Assembly: GCA_036936605.1 (NCBI GenBank) | Contig: JAUPFV010000001.1 | Coordinates: forward strand, 119,730,771 to 119,794,770 | Origin: Limnanthes douglasii subsp. nivea | Taxonomy: Eukaryota > Streptophyta > Magnoliopsida > Brassicales > Limnanthaceae | Direction: 5' to 3' | DNA length: 64,000 bases | Part shown: in pieces, positions 1 through 10,969 of the stretch | Layout: each line of letters begins with the position of its first letter | Numbering within the stretch: the first letter of the stretch is position 1 | Notes under the pieces: generated by a model | Database searches by the model: none | Told to the model about the DNA's origin: nothing | Seen by the model: the letters and a program-made list of their open reading frames with translations, nothing else | Made by a program: the position numbers and the translations under genes

Positions 1-1203
1 CTTATTAAGTCTGTGATTTTTATGGGGTAGGTTTACTGGTCTTCAATCTTCATCCTACCCGCTAGAGTTCTTAAAGAACTCTATCAGTCTCTTCTTCGTT
101 TTCTCTGGTCGGGGCCTGAAACGAAGGCTTCCGGAGCTAAAGTGGCTTGGTCTGCAATGACTTTGCCCTTATTAGAGGCCGGTCTTGGGATTCTATACCT
201 GAAATTTTGGAATCAGGCTGCCGTCCTCAAACATTTGTGGTCCATTGTTAGTAAACATAACAACTCAATCTGGTGTGATTGGATTTACTCTGAGAAGATC
301 AACAATAAAAACTTCTGGTCTTTAAAGATTGACTCATCTTCCTCTTGGACTTGAACAAAAATTTTAAATCTTAGGCCTCTAGCTAGCAATCTGTATAGGG
401 TGGTTATTGGTAACGGGAAGAATACTTCATTATGGTTTGGCCAGTGGTTGCTATCAACCTCTTTGGTTAACCATTATGGGCTTAGTATTATTCGGGATTC
501 TCCTTTGGGGTGTAACCTCAAGGTTTCTGATATCATCCGAGATGATATTTGGAATTGGCCGCTTCAGTTAAGGTCTGCTAGTGCTAGAAACCATTGCACT
601 TTCCAAGAAATCAACCATCTCATCCTCTCACCCTCCTTCTTGCATAATCTACAACGATGTCCACTTCTGGATTGCTAATAGAGGAGTCACCAAGTTCATA
701 ATCAAGGATACCTATAATGCCATCCGTACTCTTGTCCCCAATGTTGGGTGGGCAGGATTAGTATGGCATAAATTTAATATCTCTCGCCACTCTTTCATTC
801 TTTGGCTTGCTATCCAAATGAATCTTTCCACCCGTGATAAGCTTCTGAGTTGGGGATTAAACACTCCCCGAATTGTGTCTTATGTAATTCTACTTCTGAA
901 ACTATTAATCATATCATTTATAACTATAGTTACACTCAGAGCATCTAGGATTACGCAAGCTCCAAACTTGGTTTATCATTAAGTTACAATAATAATTGGG
1001 AATCTTGGATTCTTGAGGCGTCCAACTGGCCTCCATCTAGTTTACGACACCTTTTGCGTGCCTGCTTTGGCGCCATCGTCTACCATGTCTGGTGTAAGAG
1101 GAATGCTAGAATTTTTAGCTCCTCTCCTACCCTTGCCTCTGCGATATCTTATCACATGTTTTCTGATATGCGGTTCAAATTTCATGGTATGAAGGTTGCC
1201 TAG
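1..1203 (+). pseudogene. LINE ORF2 C-terminal part: end of reverse transcriptase plus zf-RVT zinc-binding domain
   Basis: The first 350 bases encode the connection that follows the reverse transcriptase fingers and palm in plant LINEs (motifs AWSAMTLPLLEAGLGI, AAVLKHLW, NNSIWCDWI). Bases 400-678 continue in the same frame with the typical IGNGKNTSLW motif. The frame then shifts, and 670-870 encode the zf-RVT domain (FWIANRG, VWHKFNISRHSFILWLA, LSTRDKLLSWG). A further shift is needed to follow the tail to a stop at about 1203 (CKRNARIF near 1086-1110). In an active element this protein nicks the target and primes cDNA synthesis. Here it is broken by a stop at 352-354, frameshifts near 640 and 880, and the window edge. 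Confidence 0.85.
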
Positions 1204-1590
1204 CCTTCCCAATCTCTTTAATTTCTAACTTAATGTTGTTTGTTTTTGGATGTCTCAAATTTTTGTCAATACATGTATGCTTGCTTTGCTGAATTTTGAA
1301 GTCGCTTCCTTGTCTCTTTGAACATATCAGTCAGATCCAATCATTTTATCTTCTTACCTAATTTGTATGTGTTTCGCTTGAGGAAACCAATTTTCACTAC
1401 TAATCTGTAGTCTTTGATTTGCTTTGCTTTATTGTACTTGCTTGGTCAAGTTTAGGTAATTTTCTTCGATTTCTTATTTAACGGTTATTAGGCCACTCCT
1501 CAGTGTATGCCCCATGTATTTGTAAAAACTTTTTTTATTTTTATTTAATGCATTTTTTAACCAAAAAAGCAAATAAAAATAAAGTAACTC
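1..1590 (+). mobile_element. 3' part of a plant L1-type LINE (non-LTR retrotransposon)
   Basis: The window opens inside a non-LTR retrotransposon that runs off the left edge. Coding remnants up to about 1203 belong to the end of ORF2. The rest is a 3' UTR of roughly 380 bp that ends near 1560-1590 in an A-rich tail (AAAAAAGCAAATAAAAATAAAG). The short tail, 3'-UTR style and domain order fit plant L1-type LINEs. No target duplication can be tested because the 5' end is outside the window. The copy is dead, with several stops and at least one frameshift. Confidence 0.85.
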
Positions 1591-1698
1591 GGTTTTTTGC
1601 TGGGCCTTTTAACAAATACTAACCTAAATACGTATGGGATCAGGTGTGAGTAATATAAAAAACGATAAGATCCATCGTCAAATTTATTAACCTATAAC

Positions 1699-2054
1699 TG
1701 ATGAGTCCGGATTTTATCGCCACTCTTTATAAGAACCAGACATGGGCAATTCGGACAACATCCACCCACTGAACCATCCGAACTGAACTAATGTATTAAA
1801 AACTTAATCACTTCATGACTAAGCTAATTACCTACCTACTTAAAAATAATGGGTCTTTGAACTCGACCCGAAAGCCCATGTGGCCCCTGGTTAAGGGCAT
1901 AAATACCCAACCACTTTTATTTAATGAGGGTAATGAAAATTAAATACAACCAGGCAGCTCAACTCTCTCACTACAATCTGCTAAACATTAAATACCCTTG
2001 AAATACCACAAAACTTCAGATAAAGTTATCCTCAATCAAAATTAATCCACACCA
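1699..2054 (+). repeat. 5' LTR of Tat element 1
   Basis: 356-bp direct repeat matching 8829-9178. A weak TATA-like CATAAATA lies at 1899-1906 where the 3' LTR has TATAAATA. It contains a segment of about 28 bp near 1935-1962 that is missing from the 3' LTR. It lacks about 19 bp present in the 3' copy, where the loss falls between two CCCGAA copies, so it looks like slippage or short-repeat deletion. Confidence 0.93.
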
Positions 2055-2076
2055 ATTTGGCGACCACAGTGGGAGG
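2055..2076 (+). promoter_or_regulatory. Primer-binding site of Tat element 1
   Basis: Directly after the 5' LTR comes ATTTGGCGACCACAGTGGGA. The TGG start two or three bases past the LTR and the match to the same place in element 2 (minus strand, 62430-62450, TTGGGGACCATAGTGGGA) mark the site where a tRNA 3' end primes minus-strand cDNA synthesis. I cannot name the tRNA with certainty. Confidence 0.7.
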
Positions 2077-2125
2077 AGAAGGTGCCCGAATCTAGCATTG
2101 AAAACCATCAGAAAAACTAGTTTGG

Positions 2126-3880
2126 ATGAATCCGGACGTGCAAGAAGTACCACCAGCTTTGGGCAAAGTGGTGGGTGAGAATGATGAATATACTATTGAG
2201 GAGCGAGATAGGTTAAAAGTTGAAATAGAAGCTCTTAGGGCTGCCAAGAGGGCAGAGATGGGCACAAAAGAGAAGTCTAAGGCGTCAGTAGCTCATCATA
2301 CTGAAAATCTAAGAGAGCATGAGCCATGAAAAACCCATGTGAGTACAAAAAAGACTCATGCTAGCTCAAAAAAGTCTCACCGGTCTAAACCGGTGGAGAG
2401 CTCTGATTCAGACTCAAAGTCTTCCAGTAGCTCCTCAAATAAAGATGAAGTCGAAGAATCATTGTCATCCAGCCGTGATGAAGGCCATTCTAAAAAGAAA
2501 CAAAAGTTGGTAAAAAAGTACTCAAGAAAAAGGGATAGGCATGGAAGGTTGAAGAGGCATCTGGGCAAATGATCGTCTCATAGTCATGGCCGAAGACATG
2601 TAGATCGATTGTTAATGGATCCTTTTGCCTTCCATAATGAACCAGGTATCTTTGCAACTCCAAACGAAGATACGGTTTTCAGTCGTGGCCGAAATTGGAG
2701 ACAATCTCCATTGTCCTCCAAAATACTGTCCAGGAACCTTCCTAAGAGGTTTGACAGTACGAAAATGGAAAAATATGATGGTAATAAAGACCCGGATAAC
2801 CACTTAGAACAATTCAAAAATTTCATGATGAATTTTGATGATGACGACAAGTTACTGTGTAGGGCATTCTCCCAATCTTTTACGGGGAGTGCTCTAAAAT
2901 GGTACAATAGTTTGCCACAGGGTTGCATTAGAAATTTCGACACTTTTTGGGTGGCCTTTCAGAGGCAGTTTGTTGGAAGTAAGGAAGTAAAGGGCAAAGG
3001 AGACACAATTATCCATTGTGCCCAAGAACCAAACGAATCTTTAAAAGAATACATAAGTCGTTTTGTGAATACCAAAAATGGATTGGCTGATTGCTTTGAA
3101 CAAGTAACAATAGCTTCTCTAAGGCAGGTCTTAAACCCTGGAAACTTGGCTGTTTAAGTAACCAGAAAAAAAGCCATGACATGGGGAGGTCTGCTAAATC
3201 AGGTCGGAAAGCAGATTAATGTAGATGAAACAAAGAAAACTAGGGTACACAAGCAGGTGAGGTCTGCTCCGGCTGCACCAAATCCAAACCAAAACCAGTC
3301 CGGGAACAAGGCTAGGGAGGCCGGGTAGGGTCATAACAGAGCCAAAGCTCAGTCTCAGCCAGCTGCACCAGCCCAAAGTCAATAATCTAGAAATAAACGA
3401 GGGCCTTGGGTTCAACCGGAGTGGTTTGCTGAGTTGAAAGAAAATGTAGCCACAATTTATGACAAAACAAAAGACAAAGTACACTACAGAAGGCCGGATG
3501 CATTACAATCTCCTAGGGAGAGCCATAATAATTGTTTTTGCCAGTATCACCATGATACTGGTCATACCACTGAAGATTGTATTGTGTTGAAACAAGAAGT
3601 GCAGAATTTGATTGAAAGAGGAAAGTTTGAGGCGTATGTTACAAAAAGAGGTGGAAATAGGCCTGATAGTGCTCATCGGGCTGGTCCAAACAATGCAGGC
3701 ACATCAGCTCCGGATGGGGCTATGGTGATAATCAAGAGGTTTGATGTAGAGTCAGAATACTTGGACCCTGATCCAACCCGGAATAAAGTGGGTGTTATCA
3801 TGGAGCATTGCAAGACGGTGTCCGGACTTATTAACGTTTTTGAGTCACTTACAATATTCGGAGGCACGTTCATACTTTAA
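2126..3880 (+). pseudogene. Tat element 1 gag (capsid and nucleocapsid), decayed
   Basis: One reading frame runs from the ATG at 2126 to 3880. It is interrupted by stops at 2327-2329, 2570-2572, 3155-3157 and twice more near 3326 and 3383. The N-terminal part (MNPDVQEVPP) has a counterpart in element 2. A basic, serine-rich low-complexity stretch follows (2339-2570). The retrotransposon gag capsid domain sits at 2740-3110 (FTGSALKWYNSLP, SLKEYISRFVN). A zinc-knuckle-like CQYHHDTGHTTEDCIVLK lies at about 3539-3592, in the histidine-bearing form usual in the Tat lineage. Gag would form the virus-like particle. This copy cannot make it. Confidence 0.88.
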
Positions 3881-3900
3881 CTACCCAGCTTGAAGGAGGC

Positions 3901-6575
3901 ATGACTTCCTATCAATCACAAATTCCTTTTCCTTTTATTGTTTTTGACGAGGATAATTTGAGGGATATTGCTGGTCCACATGAAGATGCTGTTGTCATAG
4001 GAGCATCCATTGGAGGCAATGATATAAGACGAATTTTGGTGGATACCGGAAGTTCAGCCAATATTCTCTTTTTAACTTCCTATAAAAAATGAAGTATCCA
4101 ACAGTAATTCAGCGTTCGAACAAATCAATTATGGGTTTCACTGGAAGCTCAGCAGATGTGATCGGAGAGTTCGAGGAAGAGGTTTTGTTGGGCAAAAGCC
4201 CTTTTAAAAAAGATGGTTAGATTACTTTTTATCGTGGTGGATTGTCCCACTTGTTATAATGCTATTTTGGGAAGATCTTGGCTTTCCAAGATGCATGCTG
4301 TGGCTTCAACAGTCCACCAGTGTTTGAAGTATGCTGTGCAGGGACAAGTGGGAGTTGTTCGAAGCCGCCAAAAGGTAGAAATGGAGTGTTATGCGACCGC
4401 ACTGGCCCCTCGAACATTGGGGGCAATCCGGATTAATGAGGAATAACAGTTTGAGGGGCCTTCTTGGGGAGAGGGTGAAATTGATGACCCCTGAGAGACC
4501 CCTGGTGTTTTAATACCAGTCGAAGAAGTTGAAACTCACTCTCTGGCTGAAGGAAAAAATGTCAAGATAGGATCCAAGATGACTTCAGAATTAAAGGGTA
4601 AAATGTTAGATTTCTTGAAAGACCATCAACATGTCTTTGCTTGGTGAAATGCTGATGTTACCGGAGTACCAACAAATATTATATTACACCAATTGTCCAT
4701 CCGAAAGGACATAACACCTGTTGTACAAAAGAGGAGAGCCTTTTCCAAGGAAAAGGCTCATGTCATAGTTCAAGAGGTTGACCGGCTTACTAAAATAGGG
4801 CACATAAAGGAATCTCAATACCCTTTATGGACAGCCAACCCGGTATTGGTAAAAAAGAAAAATGGCAAGTGGTGAATGTGCATCGATTTCACAGATTTCA
4901 ACAGGGCTTGCCCAAAAGATTTATATCTGGTCCCCCAAATTGATCAGTTGGTGGACTCCACTTCTGGAAACAAGCTGTTGTCCTTTATGGATATCTTCTC
5001 CGGGTATAATTAGATTCAAGTGGATTCGAAGGATCAAGAACATACTATATTTGTTACTGATAGGGGCCTCCATTGTTACAAGGTGATGTCATTTGGATTA
5101 AAAAATGCTGGGGCTACTTATCAAAGGTTGGTGAACAAGTCTTTTGCTGATCAAATTGGAAAAAACATGGAAGTTTACATCGATGACATGATGGTGAAAA
5201 GTATGGACGAAGAGCTACACTTGGTAGATCTTCAAGAAACTTTTGCCAACTTAGTGAAAGTAAATTTAAAGTTAAATCAAGAAAAGTGCGTTTTTGGAGT
5301 GCAGTCCGGGAAATTTTTTGGGGTATGTGATAAGTAAGAAAGGGATACAACCTAATCCAGACCAGCCTAATACTTTATTACAAATGGAGCCTCCTCGAAA
5401 TATTAAAGAAGTACAACGATTGACTGGGAGGCTGGTTGCACTAAACCGTTTCATTTCAAGGTCTTCGGACAAGTGTGCCCCGTTTTTTCAAACTTTGAAA
5501 GGTGCAAAGGACTTTAACTGGTCCTCACAGTGTGATGAGGCCTTTGATGAAATTAAGAAGCATTTGTCTTCCCCCAAGACTTTGTTTAAACCTGTTAATG
5601 GAGAAACCCTTTTCGTGTATTTGGCAGTTTCTGATTGTGCAATAAGTGCAGTATTGGTAAGAGAGGTGGACAATTATCCTTGTCCGGTGTACTACATCAG
5701 CAAAAGCTTGATAGATGCAGAAAAACGATATTTGAAGCTTGAAAAATTGGCATTGGCGCTACTGATTGCAGCAAGGAAAATGAGGCCCTATTTTCAGGCT
5801 CATTCTATCATCGTCCGGACCTATTTTCCTTTAAAAATGTTCTCCAAAAAGCTGACATCTCAAGTAGAATGACCAAGTGATCACTAGAGTTGGGAGACTA
5901 TGATATTGATTTTGCTCCTCGAACAACAGTTAAATCCCAAGATGTGGCTGATTTCTTAGTTGAATTCTATTCGGATAGGGATGCTAAGTAAGCAACCAGT
6001 GTAAAAGATAAAAAAGTCTGGGTCGTCTGGACTGATGGTGGATCAAGTACCATGGGATGTGGTGCTAGGATATGTTTAACCTCTCTGTATGGTGACAGAA
6101 TGTACCAAGCTATATGTTTTGCCTTCAGGGCTTCCAATAATGAGTCTGAATATGAAGCTGCTATAGATGGTTTAAAATTAGCTCTCATATGTGGAGCTAA
6201 GAGGGTCAGGTTGATGAGTGATTCTCAACTTCTTATCCATCATGTACAAGGTCAATCCAAAGCCAAGCAATAGAAATTTATTAAATACTTGTTCATCCTT
6301 AAATAAGTGGCACTCAACTTCAAAAGCATCACATATGAGCACATACCCCGAACAGAAAATACGCTAGCAGACTCTTTGGCAACCGTAGCCTACTCTGAGT
6401 CCTACTCTTGGATACATGTGCAAGAGTACCCATCTATTCAAATCGATCCGGATAAGGAAGAAGAAAGTTTGAATATACAAGTAAAAAAACCCCAAGATTG
6501 GAGATTTCCAATTCTTTAATATATCTCGGATGGCATCTTGCCTCCGGAGAAAGCAGTGGCAAGAAACCACGTTAT
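3901..6575 (+). pseudogene. Tat element 1 pol: protease, reverse transcriptase, RNase H, second RNase H; integrase missing
   Basis: The protease keeps its active-site motif VDTGSSANILF (DTG codons 4042-4050). Reverse transcriptase runs from about 4690 to 5400, with KKKNGKW, MSFGLKNAGATYQRLV and the catalytic YIDDMMVKS near 5180. A frameshift near 5320 leads into the first RNase H (YLAVSDCAISAVLV to about 5800). After more shifts, a second RNase H domain (WTDGGSS, NNESEYEAAIDGL, MSDSQLL) spans 6020-6420. This extra domain is a Tat-lineage hallmark. Homology ends near 6575 in the linker that normally leads into integrase (PQDWRFPIL, ISDGILPPEKAVARNH), so integrase has been deleted. Stops occur at 4090-4092, 4444-4446, 4873-4875 and elsewhere. 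Confidence 0.9.
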
Positions 6576-6594
6576 CCCCTTCTAACATTATGAC

Positions 6595-8389
6595 CTATGG
6601 ATTTGTTGGGGCAGCTTCCTCTTCTTCGGTAGGATTGGCTTCAACCATACCATGCTTGCCTTTGCCTTTGTTGCCCTTCATCTTGCTTGGAGCTTTAGCT
6701 CTACCGGGCAGATACAACGATCCATCCTGTGCATCTGTCCTCCTGAGGATTACTTCCGGAGGGGGTGGAGTGGTTAATTCCTCCCAAGATAAGTCCCTCC
6801 GGTCAGTTGTATTCCAAAGGTAGGATCTTGTTAGATTGCCTCCGGTAAAAGCATTGTGGAAGCGGTTTCCCCACTTCTCAGCAGTCCAAGCATTTAGCTT
6901 AGAGCAAGTGGTCTGCCTAACCTTTAAGTAATCACTAAAGTCCTTAGGTAGCACTACCAAAAAACAAAAGAAGACAAGTTAGACAAACAAATTTGTGATA
7001 AGCAAAGATGGAAATATGAGATGAGATTCTTACCATCACTTCGCCATCTGCTCGTAAGCAGGCTTGGCTGACACCGGTTTTAATCTTCCTCCCATTCTCC
7101 CAAGCGCCACTAACAAACAAGAAATGAGTCTTCCAGTTCCTTTTTGACTCAAGCAGGTTGTCCACTACCTTGTAATTATCACCCATGTTGAAATGATAGA
7201 AGGGGATAATGTGGTTTCTGCAATGGCTAGCCACGGCTGCGAACTGCTCCATTCAAAGAGGGATTCCGGAGAGCCTAGAGGCCATAATGCAGACCATGAG
7301 GGTGTACCAAGCATTGGGGCTCAGTTGTCTTGGGCAGAGTTTGATAAGGTGAAAGTATTTGACGATCTCTAGGACTAGGGGAAACCTTAACCCCCAGTTG
7401 AATAACTCAGTAAAGAAAACTATCTCACTAAGCTTGCAGTCCAACGGTGTCTCCGGATCCACCGGTATCCTCACTTTGACATTTTCTGGGATCTCCCATT
7501 TTGTTCGCATCCGACCCAGTTCGGCTGTATGGATGAAAGCGTAATTAAGTTTCTGCAAGGCTAGCAGGTATTTGCCACTTACCTTGTGGAAGCAAGGTCC
7601 CACTTTTCCCACAAGGCTCTCCGGAAAATCCGGATGTTTTAAACATAGCTTCTCCTTGCCCTTGTCCTTCTTAGCAGCAGCAGTCTCACTTGTTTGCCTG
7701 GAGACTTCGGACTCAAAAGGAGCTTCTTCAATAGAATCCTCCAGCACTTCTTCCATTATTATGGAAGGATTATCAATTGTTTTTGGGTGAGAGGAACTAG
7801 TGGTTGGCTCAGCAGGCCCTCCGGATGGTTGGGCATTACTAACTTCTTGTGGTCCGAACACCGGCTGGGGCTCAGATCCGGAGGTTTGTTTCCGGAGACT
7901 TGAACTAATTGCCTCCGGACCGGACAGTATGTCCTTGGGGATTTTAATGGGTGCTTCTGACCCTGTATTTTTATTTTTAACCCCAGACTTGGAAGGCGTA
8001 GTTTTTGGAGTCTGCCCTTTAACCAAACGACCTCTTCGCCGGTCTACTAGCTTCTCTGGGGAGGCATCAGCGTCCGATCCCATGGCAATGAATGGGGAAG
8101 GTCTTTTAGTGCTTGTAACTGCCTGCTCTGGTTCAACAACAGGCTCTTATTCCTGGACCGATGAGCCCGAAATGATTGGCGACAGGTTGGACTGGAACAA
8201 CCTCTTGGGTTTAGCACTCTTAGCTGAAGAAGAACCCCGGTCAGGCTCTGAACTTGGTGTTTCCGATTTATCTATAGGGGAAACAGGGAGGCCTGCAATG
8301 CGACTTTCTCGTTCGAACTTCTGAGCTTTTTCTAACTCTGACAAATTTAGCCACCCACCTTTTACTAAGGCGTTTCTTGCTGTGAACAT
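6595..8389 (-). pseudogene. Antisense extra gene of Tat element 1, Transposase_28-like ('gypsy-type transposase' domain) protein, truncated
   Basis: The gene lies on the strand opposite to gag-pol, between pol and the 3' LTR. It starts at ATG 8389 (MFTARNALVKGGWLNL). Exon 1 runs in one frame to 7034, with stops at 8147-8149 (TAA) and 7253-7255 (TGA). The conserved core (7253-7560) reads TELFNWGLRFPL and QLSPNAWYTLMVCIMASR, which resembles the plant 'putative gypsy type transposon' family. After an 80-bp intron, exon 2 (VLPKDFSDYLKVRQTTC, WEELTTPPPPEVILRR) ends at a TAG at 6595. The distal coiled-coil part present in element 2 was lost with integrase. The molecular function is unknown. Exon 2 is one base out of frame with exon 1, which suggests a 1-bp loss at the donor. 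Confidence 0.82.
6954..7033 (-). other. Probable spliceosomal intron of the antisense gene, element 1
   Basis: On the minus strand, donor ATG|GTAAGA begins at 7033 and acceptor TTTTTTGGTAG| ends at 6954, giving 80 nt with a T-rich 3' half. Protein similarity to element 2 stops at the donor and resumes immediately after the acceptor with VLPK. The homologous position in element 2 also has a GT-AG intron (59669-59753). Confidence 0.75.
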
Positions 8390-8486
8390 AAACTCACACC
8401 AAAAGAAGGGTTTTTTGGGAGATGGAAGCTTTGAAATTTAACAGAGCAAAGATAATGAAGATGGTAAAACAATGAAAAGGGGTCTA

Positions 8487-8493
8487 ATTTATA
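8487..8493 (-). promoter_or_regulatory. TATA box of the antisense gene, element 1
   Basis: TATAAAT on the minus strand, about 98 bp before the ATG at 8389. The region upstream (8494-8590) is conserved with element 2, including a CTCCTAGGTATC block and a TGACATCAGCG block with an ACGT-like core. The downstream leader (TTTTCATTGTTTTACC) is also shared. Conservation outside the coding part suggests a dedicated promoter. Confidence 0.6.
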
Positions 8494-8815
8494 GTAAAGG
8501 AACAAAAGATGCTTCGATACCTAGGAGAATACAAAAGGATATTGTAATGATTTAAGACGACGCTGATGTCACCCACATTAATTGAAGAGGTTGCTTTTTG
8601 GAGCAAGTGGGAGCGCCGTTCTAGAAAAAAAATGGCCGATGTGGCGAATCAGGGAAAGAAACGTGTCCCACGATCTCTGGCAAAAACTGTTAAGTTTCTG
8701 AGAACTTTTTCAGTCCGGATGAAGTCGTTACACAATTTGAAGTCTGTCCGGACATAATTATGAGCACATACAGACTATTTTTTAGGTCTTGCCAAAGGCA
8801 TTCGAACACAACCTC

Positions 8816-8824
8816 AAAAAGGGG
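8816..8824 (+). promoter_or_regulatory. Polypurine tract of Tat element 1
   Basis: AAAAAGGGG lies four bases before the 3' LTR. Element 2 has the equivalent AAAAAAGGGG next to its 3' LTR. It would prime plus-strand cDNA synthesis. Confidence 0.7.
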
Positions 8825-8828
8825 TTAC

Positions 8829-9178
8829 TGATGAGTCCGGATTTTATCGCCATTCTTTATAAGAACCGGACAGGGGCAATTCGAATAATATCCACCCACT
8901 GAACCATCCAAACTGAACTAATGTATTAAAAACTTAATCACTTCATGACTAAGCTAATTACCTACCTACTTAAAACTAATGGATCTTTGAACTCGACCCG
9001 AATCCATAAACACAACCCGAAAGCCCATGTGGTCCAAGGTTAAGGGTATAAATAGTCAACCACTTTCATTTAATGAGGGTACTCAACTCTCTCACTACAA
9101 ACTACTAAACATTAAATACCCTTGAAATACCACAAAACTTCAGACAAAGTTACCCTTAATCAAAATTAATCCACACCA
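8829..9178 (+). repeat. 3' LTR of Tat element 1
   Basis: 350-bp copy of the 5' LTR, with a good TATA box TATAAATA at 9047-9054. It ends CACACCA followed by the target duplicate ATAAC. Confidence 0.93.
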
Positions 9179-9183
9179 ATAAC

Positions 9184-10960
9184 AATTTAAAATTTGATAA
9201 ATTACATGCACTAATGCTAAATCAGTATTTAAATATAACCATTTAATTGATTTTTAATATCAATATATCCTAACTATTTTTTTTTACGTTTTTTCAATGT
9301 AATATTTTTCAAACCATAACTCCAAGAATATTATAAGAAATATCATTGGATTTGTTTTTTAAGACTAACAAAACTAGATTAATAAAATATATATTTTTGA
9401 AACTTTTAATTTAGCTGCAAAATTATATATAAATTGACTCTAGAAACAGAAAAAATAGAGGTGCAAAAATATGTGCAATTGAGTTGCGAATATAAGAAGA
9501 AATTAGTTGCGTTAATATTAATTTGGTTTCTAAATAAGTTTGAGTCTTTGAAAAAAAAGTTTTGTGAAAATAAGTGTTACTTGTGTACGAAAATATGTGT
9601 AATTTGGGTGTGAATACGTGTAATTTGGAGGTAAAAAAACTGTTTTTTGTTATTATGAATATTCTTTTTGGTGTTTTAAAAAAGAAAATTAGAGTTGCAA
9701 AAATACGTGCAAACGTGTTGCGAAAATAAGCAAAAATGGTTGCAAAAATAGGACTTTGATTGTTATAAGTCTGGTCGTGTGAAAAAACAAAAGATGATTT
9801 TGTTTTGTGAAAATAAGGATTAATCTGACGCAAAGTACAGATAATTTATAGATAAACAACTAACTTTTTTGTAGTTGCGAAAATATGTGTATTTTGATGG
9901 TGTGTATTTTTCTTAAAATAAAATAATATGCAAAATTACGTACAAATTGGTTTCGCTAAAAGTCTAAGAAAAAAATGTTGTTTAGTTACGAGATTACGTG
10001 TAATTTGTTAAGAAAAAATAACTGTTGTTTAGTTGCGAAATTAAGAATAATTTGGTTATGAATTTGACCTTAAAAAAAATATCCAAACATATCACTCAAG
10101 ATTCCGTTTTGTTCATTTCTTTTTAGATTCTTTTAAAATCAAAATTTAAGAGAAATGAATTTTTACAAATTAAAAATAAAATGAAATTTTTTTAATTTTA
10201 ATTTCTAATCGAATAGTGTATGTGCCGGATAATCGAATAGTGTATGAGCCGCGTGCATATTATAGATATTATTAGAAAAAATATTTTTTTTATAATTTAA
10301 TTTTTTAATGATTATTAAGAATTTTAAATTGAATTGACTTAAAATCTAAAAATTCACATTTGCTCGTAAAAATCGTGTGAATTTTATGCTTTTATAGATA
10401 TTAAAAATAATATTCTTTCATAATTAATTTTTTAATGGTTATTTATGATTTTAAATTGAATTGTATAACTCAAAGTCCGAAAATCCACAGTTGTTTGTAA
10501 GAATCAGGAATACCACATATCTTTTTTTTTATTTTTAAATTTGTTGGAAAAAAATAAGGTGTTCCATTTATTTTTTATATAAAAAAGTATATGTAAAACA
10601 TTTATTTTAATTTATTTTTTATTTTTAAGAATAAATAAAATCCATGTGACCATAAAATTGTCTTTTCCTTTTTTAAAGCACAAAAAATGACAAAAAGTAA
10701 TATTGTAATTTGGTAAAATAAACATATATTAAAACCAATATTTTTGTATTTAATTTAAAAGAAAACTAATAATTATTCTTTTGTTTTATAAATATGTAAT
10801 TCAAAATTTGAGCTATTTTATCCAGATCCGATGTAACCGCATTCATTTATAAGTTCATCCAAAAGTGATAGGATCCCACCTATTTTGGACAAAAATACAT
10901 TTATTGAAGTATAAATACATCTTTTTTTCTAAACAACATCCACAATCTTTTTTGAACATC
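9184..10960. other. AT-rich intergenic DNA, no gene seen
   Basis: Very AT-rich sequence between the Tat element and the copia remnant. It holds a block of degenerate repeats (9451-10060). Otherwise I see only homopolymer-rich DNA and no protein similarity. Confidence 0.6.
9451..10060. repeat. Degenerate short tandem-like repeats (GTTGCGAAAATACGTGTAAT family)
   Basis: The words GTTGCGAAAATA, ACGTGTAATTTGG and TGCGAAATTA recur about a dozen times with irregular spacing of roughly 25-60 bp. The open frame of 136 codons on the minus strand here (9423-9833) simply reads through these repeats and is not a gene. Confidence 0.55.
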
Positions 10961-10969
10961 CACTTTCTT

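Larger units (their letters stand above)
1699..9178 (+). mobile_element. Ty3/gypsy LTR retrotransposon, Tat lineage (element 1), internally deleted
   Basis: Two direct LTRs (1699-2054 and 8829-9178) start TGATGAGTCCGG and end CCACACCA. They are flanked by a perfect 5-bp target duplication ATAAC (1694-1698 and 9179-9183). The order is LTR, primer-binding site, gag, protease, reverse transcriptase, RNase H, second RNase H, then an antisense extra gene, a polypurine tract and the LTR. Integrase is absent. Dual RNase H, an extra antisense gene before the 3' LTR and the CX2H zinc-knuckle variant point to the Tat lineage. By eye the LTRs differ at roughly 6-7% of aligned sites plus two indels, so insertion was probably a few million years ago. 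All coding parts carry stops. Confidence 0.93.

Noticed and set aside
9423..9833. 136-codon open frame on the minus strand
   Set aside because: It reads through degenerate AT-rich repeats. The translation is a low-complexity series of F/I/T/K words repeating with the DNA words.
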